Source of the DNA: Budvicia aquatica DSM 5075 = ATCC 35567
GTDB lineage: Bacteria; Pseudomonadota; Gammaproteobacteria; Enterobacterales; Enterobacteriaceae
Assembly (NCBI RefSeq): GCF_000427805.1
Contig: NZ_KE386592.1
Span: forward strand, 1-32,038
DNA length: 32,038 bases
Reading direction: 5' to 3'
Shown: piece by piece, positions 9,387-18,683 of the stretch
Layout: the number at the start of each line of letters is the position of its first letter
Numbering within the stretch: the stretch's first letter is position 1
Program-made: the position numbers and the translations under genes
The notes under the pieces: generated by a model
The model's database searches: none
What the model was told of the DNA's origin: nothing
The model's input: the letters and a program-made list of their open reading frames with translations, nothing else

Positions 9387-9893
9387 ATGGGGAATAAGAC
9401 TCTCCCTATACCAAACTGGCAGGGTAGAGATTGGTTTTACCCGCAGGATTATCCTTTGAGCAAAACAGTTGGAGAATGGTTGCTGGAAGAAGATTCAATG
9501 ACCAGCCGGTGTGAACGCTACTGCCATGAAGTGACGGTACAGCCTCAGTTTGAGGGTTATATTTCGGCCGAAAGTTTGAGTAGAGAATCGTCTGAGTTAC
9601 CCACAGACCGGCGTTACTGGATTCGTGAAATTCTACTGTTTGGTGATAACATTCCTTGGCTGTGGGCCCGCACTGTGGTGCCTGAGCAAACCTTATCCGG
9701 ACCAGAATTGAACCTGATGACTTTAGGTACCACGCCCCTCGGGCGTTACTTATTTAATCAGGCTGAACTTGAGAGAGATTATATTCAGGTCTCTTCACTT
9801 GATGGCTTATGGGGCAGAAGATCCCGCCTGCGATTATCAGGCAAGCCATTATTGCTAACGGAAATTTTTTTACCGTCGGCACCGTTGTATTAA
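9387..9893 (+). CDS. ubiC: Chorismate pyruvate-lyase
   Basis: Converts chorismate to 4-hydroxybenzoate and pyruvate, the first committed step of ubiquinone synthesis, in the cytoplasm. The protein has 168 residues from the ATG at 9387 (E. coli 165). Diagnostic blocks are WLLEEDSMT, RRYWIREILL with the active-site Arg (about residue 80), GRYLFN after LGTTPL, LWGRRSRLRLSGKPLLLTEIFLP with the active-site Glu (about residue 159), and the family's closing LY. The ATG is preferred to the GTG at 9381 because AGGG lies seven bases before it. ubiA follows 12 bp after the stop, so the two are co-transcribed as in E. coli. Confidence 0.96.
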   Translation: MGNKTLPIPNWQGRDWFYPQDYPLSKTVGEWLLEEDSMTSRCERYCHEVTVQPQFEGYISAESLSRESSELPTDRRYWIREILLFGDNIPWLWARTVVPEQTLSGPELNLMTLGTTPLGRYLFNQAELERDYIQVSSLDGLWGRRSRLRLSGKPLLLTEIFLPSAPLY

Positions 9894-9905
9894 CTGGGGG
9901 AAAAT

Positions 9906-10766
9906 GTGACTCAAAGCAAATGGCTGGCTTACTGCCGTTTGATGCGTATAAATAAGCCTATCGGGGCCTTATTGCTGCTTTGGCCTACATATTGGGCTTT
10001 GTGGCTGGCAGGTCATAAAACGCCAGATCTGTATATTCTGGCTATTTTTACCATTGGCGTTTTTCTTATGCGCGCAGCAGGTTGCGTGATTAATGATTTT
10101 GCTGACCGCCATTTTGACGGCCACGTTGAGCGTACCCGCGGCCGACCGATGCCAAGCGGAGCCGTCACTGAAAAAGAGAGTAAGGTTCTATTTTTAGCGC
10201 TGGTTACCATCTCTTTTTTATTAGTTCTGACCTTGAATCCACTGACCATCGCCCTCTCTTTTGCTGCGGTAATCTTGGCGTGGATGTATCCGTTTATGAA
10301 ACGCTTTACCCACCTTCCTCAGGTTATTTTAGGAATGGCGTTTGGTTGGTCAATCCCGATGGCCTACGCCGCGGTGGGCAACTCGTTGCCGATAAGCTGT
10401 TGGTTATTATTGCTGGCTAATATTTGCTGGACGTTGGTGTACGATACTCAATATGCGATGGTTGATCGTAATGACGATCTCAAGATTGGTATTAAATCAA
10501 CGGCGATTCTGTTTGGCCGTTTTGATAAGTTGATTATTGGTTTATTCCAACTAGCAACGGTTTTATTGCTCTGTCTTATCGGGTATTTAAATCAGTTGGG
10601 CGGCGCTTTTTACTGGTCGTTACTATTGGTAGGCGCACTGTTTGTTTATCAGCAGCAATTGATTGCTAACCGTGAGCGGGATAAATGTTTCCAGGCATTT
10701 ATGAATAATAACTATGTCGGCCTGGTGATATTTCTAGGATTGCTGATGTCGCTGGTGTTGGAATAA
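9906..10766 (+). CDS. ubiA: 4-hydroxybenzoate octaprenyltransferase
   Basis: An integral inner-membrane prenyltransferase that attaches the polyprenyl chain to 4-hydroxybenzoate from UbiC, the second step of ubiquinone synthesis. The 286 residues hold about eight or nine membrane segments. Both Mg-diphosphate-binding aspartate motifs are present: NDFADRHFD (N63, D64, D67, D71) and [12 protein letters not shown] (D180, D187, D190, D191). The start is GTG at 9906 in AAAATGTGAC, preceded by a strong GGGGG; the overlapping ATG at 9904 is out of frame and reads straight into TGA. Convergent with plsB across a shared terminator. Confidence 0.97.
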   Translation: MTQSKWLAYCRLMRINKPIGALLLLWPTYWALWLAGHKTPDLYILAIFTIGVFLMRAAGCVINDFADRHFDGHVERTRGRPMPSGAVTEKESKVLFLALVTISFLLVLTLNPLTIALSFAAVILAWMYPFMKRFTHLPQVILGMAFGWSIPMAYAAVGNSLPISCWLLLLANICWTLVYDTQYAMVDRNDDLKIGIKSTAILFGRFDKLIIGLFQLATVLLLCLIGYLNQLGGAFYWSLLLVGALFVYQQQLIANRERDKCFQAFMNNNYVGLVIFLGLLMSLVLE

Positions 10767-10801
10767 CGCCAGCAGATTGTAGTATTTGTAAGAGATAAAA
10801 G

Positions 10802-10861
10802 AAAAAGCCTGAGATTGAAGTGACCCCATAAAGTTGGACACTTGAGATTTCAGGCTTTTTT
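10802..10861. terminator. Bidirectional terminator between ubiA and plsB
   Basis: AAAAAGCCTGA (10802-10812) pairs perfectly with TCAGGCTTTTT, giving a U-tract on both strands; an inner AAGTG/CACTT stem extends the hairpin. It serves the convergent ubiA (plus) and plsB (minus). The tip of the hairpin (10821-10840) carries TGACCCC and GTTGGACA, resembling the terminal repeat of some IS3-family elements. Confidence 0.85.
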
Positions 10862-10881
10862 GTAACGTCAATAACGGCTAT

Positions 10882-13332
10882 CTATTCTGCTGCTGCAGCC
10901 GTGACATTCAGCTCACTGACGCTCTCAATCGTCAGTTTCACTTCCGGTGTCATTAGCTTGGTCAGCATGTCATACATTGCCTGAATGTTTTCAGGTACAG
11001 CATCACCGACGTCGTTAATATAACCGGCGCTGCGTAATGTTGCGACCAGCGTTGAGAATACGGCTTTATCAAAGAACTCCGGGGCATTAATGCCGTGCAG
11101 AACAGACAGACGCTGTGCCAGCAGGCGACTCTCTTTTTCCAGCATACCGCGGTTAATACTAGGATTAGTCCGTAGCAGAGAAAGCGTAATGGTATAGCGC
11201 TGAAGAGTTTCTCTGACGCCGGCAGCCAGTAGCTGGAGGGTACGAATGCGCGGTGGATTGAGCACTAATAATCCATTTTCTTGGATCCGGATTAGCTGCT
11301 GGCGCTCCAGTTCTTGGGTCAGCGTTTCCAATACCTGTGGTAATTCATCATCGGTGTAGTGCATAAACAGCTCTTCACGCAGCAACGGATAGATCAATGC
11401 AACCTGATCTATCACTTTCTGACGTGAAATGCCGTCATGGTGCATCACAATGCTGGCGATTAACGATGGCAGCACCAACATATGGTGAATGTTGTTGCGG
11501 TAGTAAGTCATCAGTACGGCTTGTTCACGCGGCAATATGATAATTTCACCTGCGTTATCTTTTTCGACTTCAAACTTACTCATTTTCAGCGCATGTTCCA
11601 GCATCTCTTCCGGCGTATCGGTCGGCGCGGTAGCGTCCTGAGCGTAAGGTACGTTCTGCAATAGCTGCTGATAGCAGTCAAGTTGCTCAAGTAATTGCTC
11701 GCGGGTTAAGGCGCGCTGGCGAGATGCCAACAGCGCGGTGCAACAGAGGTTCATTGCATTGGCTGCCGCCGCTTTATTGATGTTAATCATCAACTTATTG
11801 GCAATTTGATTTACCGTTGGCGTTAACCAGCTTGGCCGCGGTGTTTCAATCGGATCAATATAATCCCGCCAGTTAGGGACATTTTGGTTCAGGTGGGTCA
11901 TTAACGGAATCGGCTCACCGAAGTTCACATAGCCCATACCCAGATTACGTAGCCTGCGCATGGTTCTTACCACCTGCCACAGGTTCTCTTTTTCTTTGGT
12001 TGCCCCGCGCAATTCATTGGCATAAGTACCCACTTCCATTACGTGCTCGTAGCCGATATATACCGGAACGATGGTAATAGGGCGGTTGCCGCCGCGTAAC
12101 ATCGCCTGAATGGTCATGGCTAAGGTTCCGGTTTTCGGTTCGAGTAATCTACCGGTACGAGAACGTCCGCCTTCGACAAAATATTCAACCGAATAGCCGC
12201 GGCTGAATAATTCACCCAGATACTCACGGAATACGGTGGAGTAGAGTTTATTACCTTTAAAGGTACGGCGGATAAAGAATGCGCCTAACCGACGGAAAAT
12301 AGGGCCGGCAGGCCAGAAGTTCAGATTGATTCCCGCGGCAATGTGCGGGGGTACCAGGCCCTGATGATAGAGCACATAGGAAAGTAACATGTAGTCCATA
12401 TGGCTACGGTGGCATGGAACATAAACGATGCCATGACCATCTTGCGCCAGTTGACGTACGCGTTCTGCGTTATGAACTCTGATACCCTGATAGAGACGGT
12501 TCCAAGTCCAGCTCAGTACGCGATCGGTAACCCGAAGCGTTTCGTAGGTAAAGTTAGCCGCAATCTCTTCCATTATATCGACCGCATTTTGCTGGGCTTT
12601 AGTAATGGAAATTTTCTTGGATGTGGCTTCTTCTTCAACGGCTTTTTCAATGGCCTTTGAGGTTAATAATTTATTGAACAGATCCTGGCGAACCGGCAGT
12701 TTGGGACCGGTGGCTGCCAGTCGCTGTCTGGCGAAGTGCATTCTTGCAACGCGGGCCAGCTTCTGAGCAATGGTTTTATCCGTACCGTGTTCATCTGCCA
12801 TATAGCGCAGTGATACAGTTTGGGAGAACCGAACAAAACTATCTCGGCCCAGCCACAACACCACAAAGAATTTTTGTATGCCGTTGAACAAACGCAGCTT
12901 AGCCGGTTCGTGGCTTTCATGGCCTTCGCGACCCGGTGAGCGCCCGAACATCACCGATACCGGCACCATTTGAATATCTAACGTTGGGTGACTGCGGTGC
13001 AGGTCCAGATATTCATGGAAAAGTTTGACCGACTCTTCTTTCGGAGCGTAATAGCTGAACACCCGTGGCCCGTCATGGATAAACACATAGCGAGGGAGAA
13101 GTTGTCCGTCCATTTCAAATGAATCTAAAGGATCGGGTAATTCTTGAGCTAAACACTGCCCGCGCAGGGTCAGCAAGTCCGCTTTCGAGTTGTACGGCAG
13201 TACATATAGTATGGGGCGAGTGGGATCTAATCCTAACTCTGCAATGGGATCAGAAGGAATACACTTGCTGCGAACCAGCATCTTTATTGGTATATTCAAT
13301 AACTTATAGTAAAGTTTTCGCCAACCAGACAT
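10882..13332 (-). CDS. plsB: Glycerol-3-phosphate 1-O-acyltransferase
   Basis: Inner-membrane acyltransferase that puts the first fatty acyl chain on sn-glycerol-3-phosphate, starting phospholipid synthesis. From the ATG at 13332 it has 816 residues (E. coli 807) and begins [13 protein letters not shown] like E. coli. The acyltransferase motifs appear in order: catalytic HRSHMD (H308, D313), [18 protein letters not shown], the glycerol-3-phosphate-binding [12 protein letters not shown], and [11 protein letters not shown]. An upstream in-frame TTG would add four residues but is less likely. The C-terminal half ([37 protein letters not shown]) also matches. Divergent from dgkA, another phospholipid enzyme, with 125 bp between. 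Confidence 0.97.
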   Translation of the reverse strand: MSGWRKLYYKLLNIPIKMLVRSKCIPSDPIAELGLDPTRPILYVLPYNSKADLLTLRGQCLAQELPDPLDSFEMDGQLLPRYVFIHDGPRVFSYYAPKEESVKLFHEYLDLHRSHPTLDIQMVPVSVMFGRSPGREGHESHEPAKLRLFNGIQKFFVVLWLGRDSFVRFSQTVSLRYMADEHGTDKTIAQKLARVARMHFARQRLAATGPKLPVRQDLFNKLLTSKAIEKAVEEEATSKKISITKAQQNAVDIMEEIAANFTYETLRVTDRVLSWTWNRLYQGIRVHNAERVRQLAQDGHGIVYVPCHRSHMDYMLLSYVLYHQGLVPPHIAAGINLNFWPAGPIFRRLGAFFIRRTFKGNKLYSTVFREYLGELFSRGYSVEYFVEGGRSRTGRLLEPKTGTLAMTIQAMLRGGNRPITIVPVYIGYEHVMEVGTYANELRGATKEKENLWQVVRTMRRLRNLGMGYVNFGEPIPLMTHLNQNVPNWRDYIDPIETPRPSWLTPTVNQIANKLMININKAAAANAMNLCCTALLASRQRALTREQLLEQLDCYQQLLQNVPYAQDATAPTDTPEEMLEHALKMSKFEVEKDNAGEIIILPREQAVLMTYYRNNIHHMLVLPSLIASIVMHHDGISRQKVIDQVALIYPLLREELFMHYTDDELPQVLETLTQELERQQLIRIQENGLLVLNPPRIRTLQLLAAGVRETLQRYTITLSLLRTNPSINRGMLEKESRLLAQRLSVLHGINAPEFFDKAVFSTLVATLRSAGYINDVGDAVPENIQAMYDMLTKLMTPEVKLTIESVSELNVTAAAAE

Positions 13333-13457
13333 ATAAATCGCCAAGCCTCTTATAGATAATGAAAGGCAAGAATACCAGAACTCGCGCGAATCTGTGATGA
13401 TGTGATGTCTGATAATTGCTAAAATTAAACAGAATTTTTTTAAAGGACCTCCTTTTA

Positions 13458-13823
13458 ATGAATAAAGCGACCGGATTTACCCGCATTATTAACGCGACAG
13501 GCTATTCCTGGAAGGGGATTAAGGCCGCATGGAAGAACGAAGCTGCCTTTAGGCAAGAAAGCATATTGCTTATTGTCGCCATTATTTTAGCGATATGGCT
13601 TGATGTCAGCCCGGTAGAGCGGATTTTACTAATCGGTTCAGTGGCGCTGATTCCTATCTTTGAAATAATTAACAGTGCTATTGAAGCGGTTGTTGACCGC
13701 ATTGGCCCGGAACATCATGAATTATCCGGTCGTGCTAAAGACATGGGATCTTCAGCAGTATTGATGACCATTATTTTGGCGCTGTTTGTTTGGGTAACCA
13801 TTATTTTTAGCCATTTATTCTGA
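13458..13823 (+). CDS. dgkA: Diacylglycerol kinase
   Basis: A small trimeric inner-membrane kinase that phosphorylates diacylglycerol, mostly released by membrane-derived oligosaccharide synthesis, back to phosphatidic acid. From the ATG at 13458 it has 121 residues (E. coli 122). It begins [20 protein letters not shown], then [10 protein letters not shown], the signature [13 protein letters not shown] and [12 protein letters not shown], and three membrane helices (about 31-48, 53-70, 98-117). In-frame codons upstream to 13416 are open, but E. coli alignment and the AGGA at 13444 support 13458. It lies directly upstream of lexA, as in E. coli. Confidence 0.96.
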   Translation: MNKATGFTRIINATGYSWKGIKAAWKNEAAFRQESILLIVAIILAIWLDVSPVERILLIGSVALIPIFEIINSAIEAVVDRIGPEHHELSGRAKDMGSSAVLMTIILALFVWVTIIFSHLF

Positions 13824-13866
13824 TGCAGCTCATAAAGCTGAGTTTTTAGGTTTTCATCTGCCACAT

Positions 13867-13907
13867 ACCTGTATATACTCACAGGATAACTGTATAAAAA
13901 AACAGGG
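13867..13907 (+). promoter_or_regulatory. Tandem LexA boxes of the lexA promoter
   Basis: Two sites match CTG-N10-CAG: CTGTATATACTCACAG (13869-13884) and CTGTATAAAAAAACAG (13890-13905), separated by five bases. This repeats the two-box arrangement of the E. coli lexA promoter, and the first core is identical to the E. coli one. LexA therefore represses its own gene. Confidence 0.93.
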
Positions 13908-13922
13908 TGAGGGATTGTAAAC

Positions 13923-14534
13923 ATGAAAGCATTAACCGCCAGGCAGCAACAAATTTATGACCTGATTCGCGATCACATTGCCCAGTCGGGTATGCCTCCG
14001 ACCCGAGCAGAGATTGCTCAAACGTTAGGGTTTCGTTCACCGAATGCCGCTGAAGAACACTTAAAGGCACTGGCTCGTAAAGGTGTTATTGAGATTGTGA
14101 CCGGTGCATCCCGAGGCATCCGTTTGCTGATGGAGACCGAAAATGAAGGTCTCCCTCTTATTGGCCGCGTTGCTGCCGGTGAGCCGCTATTAGCGCAAGA
14201 GCATATTGAAAGCCACTATCAGGTAGATCCCGCTTTATTTAAACCTCATGCCGACTTTTTGCTGCGGGTTAGTGGCATGTCGATGAAAGATATTGGCATT
14301 ATGGATGGCGACTTGCTTGCCGTACATAAAACGCAGGACGTGCGTAACGGTCAGGTTGTTGTCGCCCGTATTGAAGACGAAGTGACGGTTAAACGGCTAA
14401 AGAAACAGGGTAATGTTGTTCACCTGTTGCCTGAGAATGAAGAATTCTCTCCGATTGTCGTCGATTTACGTGAGCAGAGTCTGACTATTGAAGGTTTGGC
14501 GGTTGGCGTGATCCGTAACGGAAACTGGATGTAA
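13923..14534 (+). CDS. lexA: SOS response repressor and autoprotease LexA
   Basis: Represses the SOS genes and cleaves itself when stimulated by RecA filaments on DNA damage. It has 203 residues (E. coli 202). The N-terminal winged helix-turn-helix (1-70) includes [26 protein letters not shown]. The cleavage site is Ala85-Gly86 in VAAGEPLL, and the catalytic pair is Ser120 (SGMSMKDIG) and Lys157 (VTVKRLKK). It is nearly identical to E. coli LexA over the protease domain. The ATG follows GGTGAGGG. In E. coli dinF follows in the operon; here lexA stands alone and is followed by a terminator. Confidence 0.98.
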   Translation: MKALTARQQQIYDLIRDHIAQSGMPPTRAEIAQTLGFRSPNAAEEHLKALARKGVIEIVTGASRGIRLLMETENEGLPLIGRVAAGEPLLAQEHIESHYQVDPALFKPHADFLLRVSGMSMKDIGIMDGDLLAVHKTQDVRNGQVVVARIEDEVTVKRLKKQGNVVHLLPENEEFSPIVVDLREQSLTIEGLAVGVIRNGNWM

Positions 14535-14565
14535 TTACTCAGTTTTTCAAGCTCTGCTTATCTAT

Positions 14566-14594
14566 GTAAAAAGCGCCTTAGAGGCGTTTTTTAC
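14566..14594 (+). terminator. Intrinsic terminator of lexA
   Basis: AAAAAGCGCC pairs with GGCGTTTTTT around the loop TTAGA, 32-60 bp past the lexA stop. The flanking A-run and T-run make it usable from both sides, so it may also end the minus-strand gene at 14621. Confidence 0.85.
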
Positions 14595-14620
14595 ATTTCA
14601 GAGGATATTTACTCGATTGG

Positions 14621-15163
14621 CTATTTTTGAGCTAAAAAGACGCTATTCATCAGTTGGTTTTTATACTTTTCTAATTTTGTAATGTCAGAATTACTGGTCA
14701 AGAGAACCATATAAACTTTATTTTCATAGCGGGTAAAAACAAATATCCCGGCTACGTCTTCGTTCCCTTCTGATGTACTTAGCTCAATCTCTTCTGTGAT
14801 GACCGAACCGTATTTTCCTGAAGTACGGTTTATTTTTGCTGACTGAGTTTTAAAACTGTCGGCCATTTGATCAACTTCATCTTTTAGCTGGGTGTCATCT
14901 TCCATTAATTGGGCTGAAATTCGACCCTGTAAATTTGGGTCATCCTGATGTTTCAATAGCCAAATAGCTGATAGCTCAGTTTCAATCAGTTCCCAGCGAT
15001 CGGGTAAGCTGCCGGGAAGACCGGTAATTTCGGTCCAGCCGCTGGCTGAAATATGTTGATTATTACCGTTATCAGGGCTTATCGGTATGTCGGTTGCGGC
15101 TCGGGCACTAAAACTTGAGAACGCTCCAGCTAATGCAACCATAGCCCACATCAACTGCTTCAT
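14621..15163 (-). CDS. Secreted protein of unknown function
   Basis: I do not recognise this gene. It encodes 180 residues with a clear signal peptide (MKQLMWAMVALAGAFSSFSARA, cleaved before ATD) and no cysteine, so it is probably a soluble periplasmic protein. The mature part is rich in Asp, Glu and Ser and looks like one compact alpha/beta domain: GWTEITGLPGSLPDRWELIE, a central acidic helical stretch (EDDTQLKDEVDQMADSF), then strands GIFVFTRYENKVYMVLLTS and a final helix LEKYKNQLMNSVFL. That ending loosely recalls PsbP/DcrB-like domains, but this is only an impression. It replaces the dinF and yjbJ genes that follow lexA in E. coli. Confidence 0.7.
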   Translation of the reverse strand: MKQLMWAMVALAGAFSSFSARAATDIPISPDNGNNQHISASGWTEITGLPGSLPDRWELIETELSAIWLLKHQDDPNLQGRISAQLMEDDTQLKDEVDQMADSFKTQSAKINRTSGKYGSVITEEIELSTSEGNEDVAGIFVFTRYENKVYMVLLTSNSDITKLEKYKNQLMNSVFLAQK

Positions 15164-15564
15164 TGGTGATTTCCTTGAGTAAATCAGTCAAAGCGATTTA
15201 TCAAAATTAGATAAAAACGATAGGGTATTACTTAGTTATGTAAGACGAATATATACCTAATTTAGCACCAGAACAAAAAGAAAGACATGGCATTAGAGCG
15301 ATAACATTATATAAATGAATATGTTGGTTTTATATATTGCGTTATCGAACCTATATCGTTTTTTATCTGTTTAACTAACCGTTTTAGCCGATAATAGTAT
15401 TAGGACGCGAGGAGGAGGGTTAAGTCATATGGCTTCACATCTATTAGCCAGGTATTAATACAGTGGCTGAATTACTGTATTTAAATAATATCATGTGGTT
15501 AAGCTGGCCATAATGGCCAATTCATTGAAGCTAATATAATAGCCCTATATTTAAGATGGAACCT
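15164..15564. other. 400 bp gap between the unknown secreted gene and zur
   Basis: No convincing gene. It should hold the promoter of the minus-strand gene at 14621. On the plus strand AGGAGGAGGG (15410-15419) precedes an ATG at 15429 opening a nine-codon frame (MASHLLARY, stop at 15458). An ATACAGT/ACTGTAT hairpin follows at about 15457-15480, and TGGCCAT-A-ATGGCCA at 15505-15519 is a near-palindrome. None of these can be assigned a function. Confidence 0.4.
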
Positions 15565-16011
15565 CTATTTAGTACAGTTGCTGCAGGTACCATGGGTTTC
15601 CAACACGCTGTGTTGAATAACAAACCCAGTTTTAAATGCCAATGCTTTTAATAGCTGGTCGATACCATCCGCATGATGTTCAGTAACCTGCCCGCAGCTA
15701 TCGCAAATAAACAAGGCTGAGGTATGCAGAGGTTCTCCTACGTGATGGCAAACCACATAGCTATTGGTTGATTCAATTTTATGGATAAAACCCTGTTCCA
15801 TTAAAAAATCGAGGGCACGGTAAACCGTCGGCGGCTTGGCTTGAGGTTCTGAGACACGCAGTAAATCCAGCAGATCGTAAGCGCTAATGGCATTCTTTTG
15901 CTCAGCCATTAAACGTAACACCTGCTGACGCTGAGGCGTTAAACGCACTGCCCGCTGCTCACACATTTTTTGCGCTTTAACTAAGATTGACTCTACACTG
16001 GCTGATTTCAT
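15565..16011 (-). CDS. zur: Zinc uptake regulator Zur (Fur family)
   Basis: Zinc-responsive repressor of zinc-uptake genes. The N-terminal winged helix (about 1-85) contains RLTPQRQQVLRLM, AISAYDLLDLLR and the near-invariant KPPTVYRALDFLMEQGFIHKIESTNSYV. Zinc ligands sit at the same positions as in E. coli Zur: His77, Cys88, His96, Glu111 for the regulatory site, and Cys103, Cys106, Cys143, Cys146 for the structural site. It has 148 residues against 171 in E. coli; the difference is the absent His/Lys-rich C-terminal tail after the last CxxC pair. Divergent from dusA across 210 bp. Confidence 0.95.
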   Translation of the reverse strand: MKSASVESILVKAQKMCEQRAVRLTPQRQQVLRLMAEQKNAISAYDLLDLLRVSEPQAKPPTVYRALDFLMEQGFIHKIESTNSYVVCHHVGEPLHTSALFICDSCGQVTEHHADGIDQLLKALAFKTGFVIQHSVLETHGTCSNCTK

Positions 16012-16221
16012 TTTTTATCACTTTTTATTCTCAATGTTGCGCCAGATTCTATCATGATTAGGCAATAACACCGATAGTCCCCGAACTTATATCGGCTACC
16101 TCGGCGGCTGGTTGATTGTTGATGTTATTTCCCTGCCCGAGATAAATAGTTTTTCTATGGTAGAATAACCACCATTATTTTCACTGTGCTGGCTTTGCTA
16201 TGCACTGATGCCCTGAATTGA

Positions 16222-17241
16222 ATGATTGCCCGCGAACCCTTTATGACTTCTGATAAAACCACTAATTACCCGATGCAGCGCTTCTCCGTTGCGCCGATGC
16301 TCGACTGGACCGATCGTCATTGTCGTTACTTTCACCGTTTATTAAGCGGTCAAACTCTGCTGTATACCGAAATGATTACCACCGGGGCTATTCTGTTCGG
16401 CAAAGGAAATTATCTGGCCTACAGTCAGCAAGAGCAGCCGGTGGCGTTGCAACTGGGCGGCAGCGATCCGCAGGCGCTGGCTGAGTGTGCTAAGCGTGCT
16501 GAAGAGCTTGGCTACAATGAAGTTAATCTTAATGCCGGTTGTCCGTCAGATCGCGTTCAGAATGGCCGCTTTGGTGCTTGTCTGATGGCCGAGCCTGAAT
16601 TAGTGGCGGACTGCATTAAGGCGATGAAGAGTGCGGTATCTATTCCTGTCACGGTGAAAACTCGTATCGGCATTGATGATTCTGATAGCTATGAGTTTCT
16701 GCAACGTTTTATCCAAATTGTCTCGGAGCAAGGCGGCTGCGATAATTTTACCCTGCATGCCCGTAAAGCGTGGCTATCCGGGTTAAGCCCGAAAGAGAAT
16801 CGGGAGATCCCGCCGTTAGATTATCCTCGGGTGTATCAGGTGAAACAGGATTTCCCTCACCTGACCGTATCCATTAACGGCGGTATTAAGACGCTGGATG
16901 AAGCGAAAGCGCATTTGATGCATGTGGATGGGGTGATGATGGGGCGTGAAGCTTACCAAAATCCCGGCATTTTGGCTGAAGTTGACCGCGAACTGTTTGG
17001 TACCCGAACCGATGCACCTGATGTCGTCAGCGTGATTGAAGCAATGTACCCCTATATTGAGCACGAACTGTCTCAGGGTACCTACCTCGGACACATTACT
17101 CGTCATATGCTCGGTATTTTCCAAGGCATACCCGGAGCCCGTCAGTTCCGCCGTCATTTGAGTGAGAATGCCCATAAAGCCGGCGCTGACGTAGAAGTGC
17201 TCAGGCAGGCGCTCACTTTTGTCACGGGTAAGAATTCTTAG
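16222..17241 (+). CDS. dusA: tRNA-dihydrouridine(20/20a) synthase
   Basis: An FMN enzyme that reduces uridines 20 and 20a in the tRNA D-loop using NADPH. It has 339 residues, with a TIM-barrel: [21 protein letters not shown] at 20-40, [18 protein letters not shown], catalytic Cys107 in [45 protein letters not shown] and SINGGIKT, all as in E. coli DusA. The C-terminal helical domain includes [36 protein letters not shown]. The exact start is uncertain: ATG at 16222 or 16243, neither with a good ribosome-binding site. In E. coli pspG and qor follow; here accessory genes intervene. Confidence 0.96.
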   Translation: MIAREPFMTSDKTTNYPMQRFSVAPMLDWTDRHCRYFHRLLSGQTLLYTEMITTGAILFGKGNYLAYSQQEQPVALQLGGSDPQALAECAKRAEELGYNEVNLNAGCPSDRVQNGRFGACLMAEPELVADCIKAMKSAVSIPVTVKTRIGIDDSDSYEFLQRFIQIVSEQGGCDNFTLHARKAWLSGLSPKENREIPPLDYPRVYQVKQDFPHLTVSINGGIKTLDEAKAHLMHVDGVMMGREAYQNPGILAEVDRELFGTRTDAPDVVSVIEAMYPYIEHELSQGTYLGHITRHMLGIFQGIPGARQFRRHLSENAHKAGADVEVLRQALTFVTGKNS

Positions 17242-17270
17242 GTTTTAATTTAGCGAGATTTCCATTCAGA

Positions 17271-17302
17271 ACAGCCACCTGAGCAGGTGGCTGTGTGTTT
17301 TA
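17271..17302. terminator. Terminator between convergent dusA and aldo/keto reductase
   Basis: ACAGCCACCT (17271-17280) pairs perfectly with AGGTGGCTGT (17285-17294) around the loop GAGC, followed by GTGTTTTA. It lies 30 bp past the dusA stop and just beyond the 3' end of the minus-strand reductase gene. Confidence 0.8.
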
Positions 17303-17309
17303 CAGTCGC

Positions 17310-18281
17310 TTATTGATGGCCTGCCAGCTCTCTTGGATAATAGGGAGCCTGCAAGATACCCACTTCTTCTTCTGATAACCTCAGCGAAAGTGCGGCAACG
17401 GCATCATCTAAATGATGTGTTTTAGATGCCCCAACGATTGGCGACGTTATTCCTTCTCTGCTACATACCCAAGCCAGTGCCACATGAGCCGGAGGAATTC
17501 CGCGTGCTGAAGCGACCTGTTCAACGGCCGCAACAATGGCATCTTCCTGAGCCTGATGGTTATACCAACTGTGTGCCGGAGTATCGGTAGTTGCCCGAAT
17601 GGTTTGATTTTTTCTTGAACCGGTCAGAACGCCTCTGGCCAACGGCGACCAAGGCGTAACGGCTATTCCCATTTCACGACATAGCGGCAGCATTTCACGC
17701 TCTTCTTCACGATAAATCAGATTGTAGTGATTTTGCATTGAGACAAACTTGGTTAATCCTAGCTGCTCTTGCAAACCCAGCATGCGCATAAATTGCCATG
17801 AATGCATCGATGATGCACCGATATAGCGGGCTTTACCTGAACGGACGACGGTATCTAAGGCTTCGATAGTCTCTTCAATCGGTGTTTCAGGATCGAACCG
17901 GTGAATGATATACAGGTCGAGATAGTCTGTTCCTAAGCGTTTAAGCGAGCCATCAATACTTTTTAGAATGTGTTTGCGGGACAGGCCTCTGTCATTCGGG
18001 TTACTGCTCATAGGATTAAAAACCTTACTGGCAATAACGACGTCGTCGCGTGGTACCATACTCAACAACGTTTTACCCAGAACTTCTTCACTTGCTCCCA
18101 GCGAATACATATCGGCGGTATCAAAGAAGTTAATTCCAAGATCGAGAGCCTTTTTGATAAAGGGTCTGGTCGCGTTTTCATCTAAAACCCATTCTCTCCA
18201 TTCAGGGCTTCCATATGTCATGCAACCCAGACAAATCGGAGATACTTTCATACCGGTGGAACCAAAGCGTACATACTCCAT
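17310..18281 (-). CDS. Aldo/keto reductase, YajO-like
   Basis: NADPH-dependent oxidoreductase of the aldo/keto reductase superfamily, 323 residues, cytoplasmic. The catalytic tetrad is complete: Asp54 and Tyr59 (FDTADMYS), Lys86 (ASKVF) and His127 (YIIHRFD). The block FVSMQNHYNLIYREEEREMLPLC and the cofactor-site segment PIVGASKTHHLDDA closely follow E. coli YajO (324 residues). The real substrate is unknown. The start overlaps the stop of the upstream MerR gene (TAATG), with AGGAGA upstream, so regulator and enzyme are translated from one message and the enzyme is probably induced by the MerR protein's signal. Confidence 0.92.
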   Translation of the reverse strand: MEYVRFGSTGMKVSPICLGCMTYGSPEWREWVLDENATRPFIKKALDLGINFFDTADMYSLGASEEVLGKTLLSMVPRDDVVIASKVFNPMSSNPNDRGLSRKHILKSIDGSLKRLGTDYLDLYIIHRFDPETPIEETIEALDTVVRSGKARYIGASSMHSWQFMRMLGLQEQLGLTKFVSMQNHYNLIYREEEREMLPLCREMGIAVTPWSPLARGVLTGSRKNQTIRATTDTPAHSWYNHQAQEDAIVAAVEQVASARGIPPAHVALAWVCSREGITSPIVGASKTHHLDDAVAALSLRLSEEEVGILQAPYYPRELAGHQ

Positions 18282-18655
18282 TAGGATTCTCCTGTTTTAT
18301 CAAATATCTGATGGTTGATATAGCCATCAATTTTCTTATCCAGCACTAACAGGCAGTGGTTTAATTCAGCCACATGGCGGCGGACTTTCTCTCGATGTTC
18401 GATCAGTATGGCTCGACGTTGTTGTACTGTTTCCGGACCTGATGTCACCAGTTCAACATAGTTCAGTATTTCACTGAGCGGCATTCCGGTGGTTTTTAAT
18501 TTACCAAGAAATTCCAACCGGCTGAGAGCCGATTCATCATAATCACGTTGTCCTGAGGTATCACGAAATACCGGCGGAATTAATCCTATGCGTTCGTAAT
18601 AGCGTAAGGTATGAACGCTGAGACCTGTCCGTTTTGCCAGTGCGCTAATCTTCAT
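18281..18655 (-). CDS. MerR family transcriptional regulator
   Basis: A 124-residue regulator. The N-terminal MerR winged helix-turn-helix is MKISALAKRTGLSVHTLRYYERIGLIPP, followed by QRDYDESALSRLEFLGKLKTTGMPLSEI, then a long dimerisation helix (about 77-110). The single cysteine is Cys101, near the end of that helix, so metal binding by a Cys pair is unlikely; an electrophile or redox sensor would fit the adjacent reductase but is inference. The ATG at 18655 has AAGG about eight bases upstream; an extended frame to 18682 would overlap the promoter and is rejected. Operon leader for the aldo/keto reductase. Confidence 0.92.
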   Translation of the reverse strand: MKISALAKRTGLSVHTLRYYERIGLIPPVFRDTSGQRDYDESALSRLEFLGKLKTTGMPLSEILNYVELVTSGPETVQQRRAILIEHREKVRRHVAELNHCLLVLDKKIDGYINHQIFDKTGES

Positions 18656-18683
18656 AAACAGCCTTTTTGCGGTAAGAGTCATT

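Noticed and set aside
16012-16221. Search for a Zur box or clear promoter in the zur/dusA divergent region
   Set aside because: Only a loose TAGAAT -10-like element and a GGT/ACC dyad near 16158-16174 are present; neither fits the Zur consensus well.
16816-17175. A 119-codon open frame on the minus strand
   Set aside because: It is antisense to the well-conserved C-terminal half of dusA and has no family features.
17968-18318. A 116-codon open frame on the plus strand
   Set aside because: It lies antisense to the aldo/keto reductase and MerR genes, has no ribosome-binding site and no recognisable protein features.
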